NCBI GenBank assembly: GCA_964448445.1
Contig: CAYVAU010000055.1
Coordinates: 1-10,860 of the forward strand
Direction of reading: 5' to 3'
Length of the DNA: 10,860 nucleotides
DNA from: B73-G16 sp964448445
GTDB taxonomy: Bacteria > Desulfobacterota > B13-G15
In this document: one piece after another, positions 1 to 5,197 of the stretch
How positions within the stretch are numbered: the first letter of the stretch is position 1
Layout: each line of letters begins with the position of its first letter
The notes under the pieces: generated by a model
Database searches by the model: none
Seen by the model: the letters and a program-made list of their open reading frames with translations, nothing else
Told to the model about the DNA's origin: nothing
Program-made: the position numbers and the translations under genes

Positions 1-1
1 C

Positions 2-388
2 GCCAAGTGGTGGGGGGAGGTCATCCTTGAGGGGACCTTCGACCATCGCATCATGGGGGAACTTGGCCCGAGGGAAGGGGAGCGGATCATCCCCAAAAAG
101 CGCTACAGCGCCTTCTACCGCACTCCCCTTGAGGAGCACCTCCACGAGCTTGGGGTTCAGGACCTTGTGATCTGCGGGGTGATGACCAACCTCTGCTGCG
201 AGACGACGGCGAGGGATGCCTTCATGAGGGATTTTCGCGTATTTTTTGTGCACGATGCCACCGCCACCTCAGCCAAGGAGCTACACCTGGCCTCCTTGAT
301 GAACCTGGCCTATGGCTTTGCGGTGATAGTGGGTACAGAGGATGTCCTCAGGGCCCTTGCCCCTTTATCCTCCGATACTCGGCCATGA
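2..388 (+). CDS. Isochorismatase-family cysteine hydrolase, 3' part
   Basis: C-terminal part of a cysteine hydrolase of the isochorismatase/nicotinamidase fold. The reading frame is open to the left edge (in phase from base 2), so the N-terminus with the catalytic Asp lies outside the window. Visible are a Lys-rich segment ending KKRYSAFYRT, which matches the family's 'K-x-YSAF-x-x-T' strand with the catalytic Lys, and the signature GVMTNLCCETTARDA, in which the first Cys (TNLC) aligns with the nucleophile. The motif VFFVHDATAT that follows is also typical. Family members hydrolyse small amides or vinyl ethers (nicotinamide, ureidoacrylate, isochorismate); nothing here decides the substrate. 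An ATG at 53 is internal to the fold and is not the start. The 3' end overlaps the convergent uracil-DNA glycosylase gene by 41 bp. Confident for the family, not for the reaction. Confidence 0.85.
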   Translation, partial: AKWWGEVILEGTFDHRIMGELGPREGERIIPKKRYSAFYRTPLEEHLHELGVQDLVICGVMTNLCCETTARDAFMRDFRVFFVHDATATSAKELHLASLMNLAYGFAVIVGTEDVLRALAPLSSDTRP

Positions 389-1010
389 TCTTCTTCACGT
401 CCTCCCAGGCGAGCCTCTTGTAAGCGGGGTTCCTCAGCAGGAAGGCGGGATGGAAGGTGGGCATGACCTTTATGCCCCGCCACTGATGGAACCTTCCCCT
501 CAAGGAGGTTATCTTCTCCCGGGTGTCCAGAAGGGTCTGGGCAGCGAAGGTTCCCAGTGTGCAGATGAGCTTGGGCTTTATGATCTCCATCTGCCTGAGC
601 AGGAAGGGCAGACAGGCCCTTATCTCCTCCGGTCGCGGGTTCCTGTTGTTGGGGGGACGGCATTTCAGCACATTGGTTATGTAAACCTCCTCCCTTTCCA
701 GCCCCATTGCCTTGATAATCCTGGTTAGGAGCTCCCCCGCCTTGCCGACAAAGGGCCTCCCCTGCTGATCTTCTTCAGCCCCCGGGGCTTCGCCCACAAA
801 GACCAGGATGGCCCTGGGGTTTCCCTCCCCCAGCACGGGATTCCTTCTGGTCCTGTGAAGGGGACAGGCCCTGCACCTAAGGACCTCTTGCTTCAGCTCT
901 TGCAGTTGTCCTTCGGGTCCTGGATCGGGGGAAGGGGAGGGGATCCCTTCGACCCCCAGAAGTTCCAGGTGTTTTAGGTATGCCCTGAGGGATCGTTGCA
1001 GTTCGTCCAT
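348..1010 (-). CDS. Uracil-DNA glycosylase, family 4 (Fe-S type)
   Basis: Removes uracil from DNA as the first step of base excision repair, important where heat accelerates cytosine deamination. Family 4 hallmarks are present (numbering from an upstream TTG at 1046): CRAC at 58-61 plus Cys129 and Cys145 give the four ligands of the 4Fe-4S cluster; GEAPGAEEDQQGRPFVG at 85-101 is the uracil-binding/catalytic motif 1; the Cys129 segment KCRPPNNRNP and the leucine-loop motif TFHPAFLLR near 197-205 complete the active site. I prefer the ATG at 1010 (product 220 aa): it has a GGGGGAG ribosome site 10 bases upstream and begins MDELQRSLRAY. The TTG at 1046 would add 12 basic residues and has GGAGGGG at about 12 bases. 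The gene is transcribed away from the dksA/gro cluster and ends inside the convergent hydrolase gene. Confidence 0.93.
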   Translation of the reverse strand: MDELQRSLRAYLKHLELLGVEGIPSPSPDPGPEGQLQELKQEVLRCRACPLHRTRRNPVLGEGNPRAILVFVGEAPGAEEDQQGRPFVGKAGELLTRIIKAMGLEREEVYITNVLKCRPPNNRNPRPEEIRACLPFLLRQMEIIKPKLICTLGTFAAQTLLDTREKITSLRGRFHQWRGIKVMPTFHPAFLLRNPAYKRLAWEDVKKIMAEYRRIKGQGP

Positions 1011-1022
1011 GGGTCGAATTCT

Positions 1023-1036
1023 CCCCCTTTTGGGGG
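1023..1036. repeat. Perfect G/C hairpin upstream of the glycosylase ATG
   Basis: Five C, four T, five G: a perfect 5-bp G:C stem with a 4-base loop. On the minus strand the 3' arm (GGGGG) is the body of the Shine-Dalgarno preceding the ATG at 1010, so a transcript starting upstream would have that site in a stem. Confidence 0.5.
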
Positions 1037-1094
1037 TCCTTTTCAAGCTTGAGTTTATCCCCTCCGGGTGGTATCTTCTCGTGGCCCTGGGAGA

Positions 1095-1122
1095 TTGAAA
1101 GCGAGTGCTTGCAAATTATATT
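1095..1122 (+). promoter_or_regulatory. Candidate sigma-70 promoter for the repeat protein/dksA-like pair
   Basis: TTGAAA at 1095-1100, 16-base spacer, TATATT at 1117-1122: five of six consensus bases in each box. Transcription would start near 1128-1130, only a few bases before the ATG at 1132. The region lies between the divergent glycosylase gene and this unit. Confidence 0.5.
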
Positions 1123-1131
1123 TCGGATGGG

Positions 1132-1539
1132 ATGGGAAAGGGGAAGCTTCCAGATCCCTTAAAGAGGAGGGAGATCCTTTACGGAAGGGATACCCCCCGG
1201 GAGGCGCTGATCCAGTACGGTGACCTCTACCGCAATGAGGGACGGCTGAACGATGCTGTGGAGTTTTACGGGATGGCGGGCTACAGGGAAGGGCTCATGG
1301 AACTTAAGGAGGTCGCCGTCCAGAGGGGGGATTTCTTCCTGCTTCAGCAGGTGGCGGGATTTCTGGATGATGAGATCCCCCCTGAGGTGTGGAGGGATCT
1401 GGGCAGGAGGGCCCTTCAGGAGGGAAAGCTTTCCTTTGCCCAAAAGGCCTTTGCCCAAGCGGGGGACCTCGAGGCCTTGAGGGAGGTCCAGGAGACCATA
1501 AAGGGGGAGGGTGAAGGTGGCCGAAAGGAAACAGGTTAA
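1132..1539 (+). CDS. Small helical-repeat (TPR-like) protein, function unknown
   Basis: I do not recognise a named family. The product is short, charged and mostly helical, with no signal peptide or membrane segment. It contains two related blocks, about 30 residues each: GDLYRNEGRLNDAVEFYGMAG and GRRALQEGKLSFAQKAFAQAG share the pattern G-x-x-x-x-x-E-G-(R/K)-L-x-x-A-x-x-(F/A)-(Y/F)-x-x-A-G, as in tetratricopeptide-like scaffolds; a protein-protein interaction role is inference. A GTG at 1105 in the same frame would add nine residues but overlaps the best promoter boxes, so the ATG at 1132 is preferred although it lacks a clear Shine-Dalgarno. A purine-rich GAGGAGGG at about 1165-1172 has no start codon after it. 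The last 23 bases overlap the downstream zinc-finger gene, so the two are probably co-transcribed and translationally coupled. Confidence 0.65.
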   Translation: MGKGKLPDPLKRREILYGRDTPREALIQYGDLYRNEGRLNDAVEFYGMAGYREGLMELKEVAVQRGDFFLLQQVAGFLDDEIPPEVWRDLGRRALQEGKLSFAQKAFAQAGDLEALREVQETIKGEGEGGRKETG

Positions 1540-1954
1540 GAAGGAGGAGCTGCGGGAGATGCTCCTCTCCCTGAGGGAGGAGACCCTTAAAAAGATCGAG
1601 GAGGAGGTGGGAACAAAGGTGAGGGAGGATCCGAGGTTCACGACCCTTTCGACCATGGATGTGGGGGATCTTTCGCAGTTCGATCTGGATTCGGATATAA
1701 ACTACAGCCTTCTGCAGAGCCACCTTCAGCGTCTGAAGAGCATCGATGAGGCCCTTCGCAGGCTCGAGGACGGCACTTACGGTTACTGCGAGGAGTGCGG
1801 CAGGGCCATCGATGTGAAGCGTTTAAGGGTTCTGCCCTTTGCCCGGTACTGTGTCCAGTGTCAGGAGAAGCTCGAGAAGGTGGGCAAGCAGAAGGTGAGG
1901 ATGCTTTATCGCTTCGAGGACATGGAGGCGGATGAGGACGAGGAGCTTTCTTGA
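1517..1954 (+). CDS. DksA/TraR-family zinc-finger protein
   Basis: Member of the DksA/TraR family, whose coiled coil inserts into the RNA polymerase secondary channel and modulates initiation, often with ppGpp. The 145-residue product has a long charged coiled-coil half (about 5-85), an 'IDEALRRLEDGTYGYCEECG' joint typical of the family, and a C4 zinc finger formed by Cys91, Cys94, Cys112 and Cys115. The coil tip reads DVGDLSQFDLDSD rather than the DxxDxA of E. coli DksA, so true DksA activity is not assured; hence no symbol. The tail is very acidic (EADEDEEL). Start: GTG at 1517 lies six bases after GGGAGG; a GTG at 1511 abuts that site directly and is unlikely. The start lies inside the preceding gene. 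groESL follows after a 77-base gap. Confidence 0.88.
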   Translation: MAERKQVKKEELREMLLSLREETLKKIEEEVGTKVREDPRFTTLSTMDVGDLSQFDLDSDINYSLLQSHLQRLKSIDEALRRLEDGTYGYCEECGRAIDVKRLRVLPFARYCVQCQEKLEKVGKQKVRMLYRFEDMEADEDEELS

Positions 1955-1979
1955 AAGGGTCAGGGGTGATGATTATTAA
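1951..1979 (+). promoter_or_regulatory. Candidate groESL promoter
   Basis: TTGAAA at 1951-1956, 17-base spacer, TATTAA at 1974-1979 (5/6 and 4/6 to the sigma-70 consensus). Including C1950 the upstream box reads CTTGAAA, which is also the sigma-32 -35 element, but no CCCCAT-like -10 is seen at the right distance. The -35 box overlaps the stop codon of the zinc-finger gene. Predicted start near 1986. Confidence 0.5.
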
Positions 1980-1986
1980 GGAAGTG

Positions 1987-2012
1987 GAGTTTTATGCCTG
2001 AACAGAAAACTC
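1987..2012. repeat. Inverted repeat in groES leader (candidate operator or RNA hairpin)
   Basis: GAGTTTT at 1987-1993 and AAAACTC at 2006-2012 form a perfect 7-bp inverted repeat with a 12-base centre. It starts at the predicted transcription start and ends three bases before the AAAGGAGGT ribosome site (2016-2024). It is not the CIRCE element (TTAGCACTC-N9-GAGTGCTAA), although the position is where CIRCE usually sits. Confidence 0.5.
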
Positions 2013-2031
2013 GGGAAAGGAGGTAGAGGAG

Positions 2032-2328
2032 ATGAAGGTAGTGCCACTTCAGGACAGGGTGTTAATTGAAAGGATTGAGCAACCCGAAGAGAAGTCGCCA
2101 GGGGGTATCATCATCCCCGATACCGCCAAGGAGAAGCCGATGGAGGGGAAGGTCATAGCTGTGGGGAAGGGGCGGATCAAGGAAGACGGGACGGTGATCC
2201 CCCTTGATGTGAAGGTCGGTGACAGGGTGATCTTCAGCAAATATGCTGGCACCGAGATAAAGATAGATGGAAAGGAATATTTAATCATGCGCGAGGATGA
2301 CATCCTTGGGATCATTGTCGAGGAATAA
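2032..2328 (+). CDS. groES: Co-chaperonin GroES (Cpn10)
   Basis: Heptameric lid of the GroEL folding chamber; cytosolic. The 98-residue product begins MKVVPLQDRVLIERI, has the mobile loop around 17-34 with the hydrophobic GroEL-contact tripeptide in GGIIIPD, the roof-loop region VGKGRIKEDGTVIPLDVKVGDRVIFSKYAGTE in family order, and ends in the conserved DDILGII. Length is standard. The ribosome site AAAGGAGGT at 2016-2024, seven bases before the ATG, is a near-perfect anti-16S match, in keeping with strong expression. groEL follows after 27 bases, so this is a classic two-gene operon with a candidate promoter at 1951-1979 and an inverted repeat in the leader. Confidence 0.98.
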   Translation: MKVVPLQDRVLIERIEQPEEKSPGGIIIPDTAKEKPMEGKVIAVGKGRIKEDGTVIPLDVKVGDRVIFSKYAGTEIKIDGKEYLIMREDDILGIIVEE

Positions 2329-2355
2329 AAATTTGGGGAAAGGAGGGAGGTAGCG

Positions 2356-3981
2356 ATGGCTGCGAAGGAGATCAAGTTCGAGGTCGAAGCAAGGGAGAAG
2401 ATCTTGAAGGGTGTCAGCACCCTTGCCAAGGCGGTGAAGGTCACCCTTGGTCCCCGTGGCAGGAACGTGATCATAGAGAAGAGCTGGGGGTCGCCCACGG
2501 TGACCAAGGACGGAGTGACGGTGGCCAAGGAGATCGAGCTTGAGGACAAGTTCGAGAACATGGGTGCGCAGATGGTGAAGGAGGTCGCCTCAAAGACCTC
2601 CGACACTGCCGGAGATGGCACCACCACGGCCACGGTCCTGGCAGAGTCCATTTACAAAGAGGGGCTTAAGGTGGTGGCAGCCGGTGCGAACCCCATGGAT
2701 GTGAAGCGGGGCATCGACAGGGCGGTGGAGGTCGTCGTCGAGGAACTGAAGAAGATGAGCACCTCTGTGAAGGAGCAGAAGGAGATAGCCCAGGTGGCGA
2801 CCATTTCGGCCAACAACGATCAGAGCATCGGTGAGATCATTGCCGAGGCCATGGCCAAGGTGGGCAAGGAGGGCGTGATCACCGTCGAAGAGGCCAAGGG
2901 GATGGAGACGACCCTTGAGGTCGTCGAGGGGATGCAGTTTGACCGCGGTTATCTCTCCCCGTATTTCGTCACCGATCCCGAGAAGATGGTCTGTGAGCTT
3001 GAGGACTGCTACATCCTCTGTTACGAGAAGAAGATCTCCAGCATGAAGGACCTGCTCCCGGTGCTCGAACAGGTGGCAAGAAGTGGCAAACCCATCCTCA
3101 TCATAGCCGAGGACGTGGAGGGCGAGGCCCTGGCCACACTGGTGGTCAATAAGATCCGCGGCACCCTGAAGTGTGCGGCCGTGAAGGCCCCCGGTTTCGG
3201 CGAGAGGCGAAAGGCGATGCTTGAGGACATCGCCATCCTGACCGGTGGGAGGTTCATCTCGGAGGATCTGGGAATAAAGCTTGAGAACGTGAGGCTTGAG
3301 GACCTCGGGGTGGCCAAGAAGGTGATAATCGATAAGGACAACACGACCATCGTGGAGGGTGCCGGCAGCAAGGAGGCCATTGAGGCCAGGGTCAAGCAGA
3401 TCAGGACCCAGATAGAGGAAACGACCTCCGATTACGACCGCGAGAAGCTCCAGGAGCGGCTGGCGAAGCTGGTCGGTGGGGTGGCCGTCATCAGGGTCGG
3501 TGCCGCCACCGAGACCGAGATGAAGGAGAAGAAGGCCAGGGTTGAGGATGCGCTGAACGCCACCAGGGCTGCGGTGGAGGAGGGCATTGTGCCCGGTGGA
3601 GGCGTGGCGCTCCTCAGGTGCCAGAAGGCCCTGGACAACTTGAACCTTGAAGGCGATCAGGCCATAGGGGTTGAGATAGTCAAGAAGGCCCTGGAGGAGC
3701 CCTTGAGGCAGATTGCTGAGAATGCTGGAAGGGAAGGCGCGGTGGTGGTCGAGAAGGTCAAGGCCTCCGATGACCCCAACTTCGGCTTCGATGCCCAGAA
3801 GGAGGAGTTCTGCAACATGATCGAGCGGGGGATCATCGACCCCACCAAGGTCGTGAGGTTGGCCCTGCAGAATGCTTCAAGCGTTGCATCGCTTCTGATC
3901 ACCACCGAGGCCCTCGTTGCTGAGAAGCCCAAGAAGGAGAAGGGGACCACTCCTGGGACTCCCGGAATGGAGGAGTTCTAA
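2356..3981 (+). CDS. groEL: Chaperonin GroEL (Hsp60)
   Basis: ATP-driven tetradecameric chaperonin. The 541-residue product aligns without gaps to E. coli numbering at key sites: Asp87 in AGDGTTTATVLA (ATP/Mg binding), Asp398 in RVEDALNATRAAVEEG (ATP hydrolysis) and GIVPGGG at 410-416. Apical substrate-binding residues are kept (Tyr199, Tyr203 and Phe204 in GYLSPYF). Two features stand out. The C-terminus ends PGTPGMEEF and lacks the GGM repeat tail common in mesophilic GroEL. The apical domain carries three closely spaced cysteines (213, 218, 222) in MVCELEDCYILCYEKK, where most homologues have non-cysteine residues. Start is the ATG at 2356 with AGGAGGGAGG just upstream. Transcription should end at the hairpin at 3999-4026. 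Confidence 0.98.
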   Translation: MAAKEIKFEVEAREKILKGVSTLAKAVKVTLGPRGRNVIIEKSWGSPTVTKDGVTVAKEIELEDKFENMGAQMVKEVASKTSDTAGDGTTTATVLAESIYKEGLKVVAAGANPMDVKRGIDRAVEVVVEELKKMSTSVKEQKEIAQVATISANNDQSIGEIIAEAMAKVGKEGVITVEEAKGMETTLEVVEGMQFDRGYLSPYFVTDPEKMVCELEDCYILCYEKKISSMKDLLPVLEQVARSGKPILIIAEDVEGEALATLVVNKIRGTLKCAAVKAPGFGERRKAMLEDIAILTGGRFISEDLGIKLENVRLEDLGVAKKVIIDKDNTTIVEGAGSKEAIEARVKQIRTQIEETTSDYDREKLQERLAKLVGGVAVIRVGAATETEMKEKKARVEDALNATRAAVEEGIVPGGGVALLRCQKALDNLNLEGDQAIGVEIVKKALEEPLRQIAENAGREGAVVVEKVKASDDPNFGFDAQKEEFCNMIERGIIDPTKVVRLALQNASSVASLLITTEALVAEKPKKEKGTTPGTPGMEEF

Positions 3982-3998
3982 GGTCAGATGACCCAAAG

Positions 3999-4026
3999 GG
4001 GGCGGGCTCTGACCCGCCCCTTTTTT
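3999..4026 (+). terminator. Intrinsic terminator after groEL
   Basis: GGGGCGGG (3999-4006) pairs with CCCGCCCC (4013-4020) around a 6-base loop, followed by six T. It sits 17 bases after the groEL stop. On the minus strand it is followed by only three T, so it would serve the convergent ttuBA unit weakly at best. Confidence 0.93.
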
Positions 4027-4037
4027 GTCAGGGGCCT

Positions 4038-4925
4038 TCAGCGGTTCAACCTTTCCTTCAGGCGGCAGAAATTGCAGAGGTCACCTGTGGTGGGGTAGCC
4101 GCAGTTTCGGCAAGGAGTGAGCTGCACCTGTTCTGTCCGGAAAAGGTGGGCGATCTTCAGGAAGTTTTGGTAAAAGCGGAGCTTTGAGCCCGGGGAATGT
4201 TCCTCAAGCTGGTTCAGCAGGTCCTTGTACAGGAGGGAAGTGGCCCCGTGGCTGAAGGGGCATTCCTCCAGGATGTACTCGATCCCGGAGCCTATGGCAT
4301 AGGCGGCCATTTCCCTCTCGGAGCACAGCACTAAGGGTTTGACCCTCGGGGCAAACCCTTCCCGGGGTTCGAGCCTCGGGGACTGCCTGGCAAGGTATCC
4401 CTCCTTCCAATCAAGGACGTTTCCCAGAAGGGCCGCTGCTTCATCGTCCAGGTTGTGGCCGGTGGCCAGGACCCACCCTCCTTCGTAGGCCACCTTGTTC
4501 ATCAGGTAGCGCTTTATCATGCCGCAGAGGGAGCAAGGGGGGCGGTGGTCGAGCCTGGATAGTTCGGGTATCCCCAGGCCATTGAAGTGATCCCTTACAC
4601 GCTCGATGTGAACCTCCAGGTTTCGCTGCCGCGCAAACTCCAGCACGGCCCTTTCTGACCTGTCCGAATACCCCTCTATGCCCAAGTGGATGTACAGCCC
4701 CTTTGTCCGGTAGCCGAGCCCTTGGAGGAGGTCCCAGAGGCTCAGGCTGTCCTTCCCCCCCGAGACGGCCACAAGGACCTTGTCCTCCCTTTTCAGCAGC
4801 CGGTAATCCCTTATAGCCTTCTGGACCCTGCGCCTCACGAATTTCCTCAGGCACTCCTGGCACAGGTTGATGTTGTAAGCCCTGAGCCTCAGCACAGCCC
4901 TCTGTCCGCACATCCGGCAGCGCAT
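4038..4925 (-). CDS. ttuA: tRNA U54 2-thiolase TtuA (TtcA/TtuA family)
   Basis: Adenylates U54 (ribothymidine 54) in the T-loop of tRNA and replaces its O2 by sulfur, which raises tRNA melting temperature in thermophiles. Domain order matches TtuA: N-terminal zinc finger Cys3, Cys6, Cys22, Cys25; PP-loop ATPase motif SGGKDS at 55-60; the 4Fe-4S cluster ligands Cys131, Cys134 (CSLCG) and Cys222 (ECPFS); ATGHNLDDEAA at 154-164; and a C-terminal zinc finger Cys272, Cys275, Cys284, Cys287. Two zinc fingers flanking the catalytic core set it apart from TtcA (position 32 thiolation), which lacks them. Its sulfur donor partner gene, the ubiquitin-like ttuB, lies one base upstream. The ribosome site GGGGGA lies in the end of ttuB. 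It converges with groEL. Confidence 0.93.
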   Translation of the reverse strand: MRCRMCGQRAVLRLRAYNINLCQECLRKFVRRRVQKAIRDYRLLKREDKVLVAVSGGKDSLSLWDLLQGLGYRTKGLYIHLGIEGYSDRSERAVLEFARQRNLEVHIERVRDHFNGLGIPELSRLDHRPPCSLCGMIKRYLMNKVAYEGGWVLATGHNLDDEAAALLGNVLDWKEGYLARQSPRLEPREGFAPRVKPLVLCSEREMAAYAIGSGIEYILEECPFSHGATSLLYKDLLNQLEEHSPGSKLRFYQNFLKIAHLFRTEQVQLTPCRNCGYPTTGDLCNFCRLKERLNR

Positions 4926-4926
4926 C

Positions 4927-5115
4927 CTATCCCCCGGAGATCACCGGTATGACCCTGATTTCCCCTTCCTCCACCGGTAGGTCCATGGGAAGGAGCTTTC
5001 CATCCTTCACCAGGAGGACCTCCTCCTCCCTCAGTCCCAGGGCCTTGAGGATCTCAAAGCCGGTGATCTTCCTCTGGAAGGTGAAGCGTTTGTCGCCGTG
5101 AAGGACGACCACCAT
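4927..5115 (-). CDS. ttuB: Ubiquitin-like sulfur carrier, ThiS/MoaD/TtuB type
   Basis: A 62-residue beta-grasp protein ending in ISGG, the Gly-Gly tail that is adenylated and thiocarboxylated in ThiS, MoaD and TtuB. The short length, the ending ISGG (the ending I recall for Thermus TtuB) and above all adjacency to ttuA (one base between TAG and ATG) argue for TtuB rather than ThiS or MoaD; no thiamine or molybdopterin gene is nearby. It would be activated by an E1-like enzyme (TtuC in Thermus), which is not in the window. In Thermus, TtuB also becomes conjugated to proteins. The ATG at 5115 is the only reasonable start; an AGGAGGTG lies about 14 bases upstream, longer than usual spacing. It is transcribed divergently from the alcohol dehydrogenase gene. 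Confidence 0.87.
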   Translation of the reverse strand: MVVVLHGDKRFTFQRKITGFEILKALGLREEEVLLVKDGKLLPMDLPVEEGEIRVIPVISGG

Positions 5116-5159
5116 GGCCGAGTTTTTAACACCTCCTGTAATCCCTTAGCAATAATCTG

Positions 5160-5189
5160 TTGACAGGCTCAAGGGGCTTCAAGTAGCCT
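5160..5189 (+). promoter_or_regulatory. Candidate promoter for the alcohol dehydrogenase gene
   Basis: Perfect TTGACA at 5160-5165, 18-base spacer, then TAGCCT at 5184-5189, which keeps the three most conserved -10 bases (T1, A2, T6). Predicted start about 5196, just before the ATG at 5198. The -10 match is weak. Confidence 0.35.
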
Positions 5190-5197
5190 AAGGCCTG

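Noticed and set aside
1105..1131. GTG start for the TPR-like protein
   Set aside because: It falls between the -35 and -10 boxes of the best promoter and would add nine residues not part of either repeat; kept only as an alternative.
1165..1176. Internal ribosome site GAGGAGGG in the TPR-like gene
   Set aside because: No ATG, GTG or TTG follows in frame at a usable distance; it encodes Lys-Arg-Arg-Glu.
1950..1980. Classical sigma-32 promoter
   Set aside because: CTTGAAA matches the -35, but no CCCCAT-like -10 lies 11-16 bases downstream; the sigma-70 reading is as good or better.
1955..2031. CIRCE heat-shock operator upstream of groES
   Set aside because: No TTAGCACTC or GAGTGCTAA half-site is present; only the unrelated GAGTTTT/AAAACTC repeat is found.
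2049..2651. 200-codon minus-strand frame opposite groES-groEL
   Set aside because: Low-complexity Ser/Thr/Leu-rich translation typical of an antisense shadow; it spans the groES-groEL gap.
4441..4911. 156-codon minus-strand frame inside ttuA
   Set aside because: Alternate frame of ttuA, Gly/Pro/Arg-rich, with no motif.
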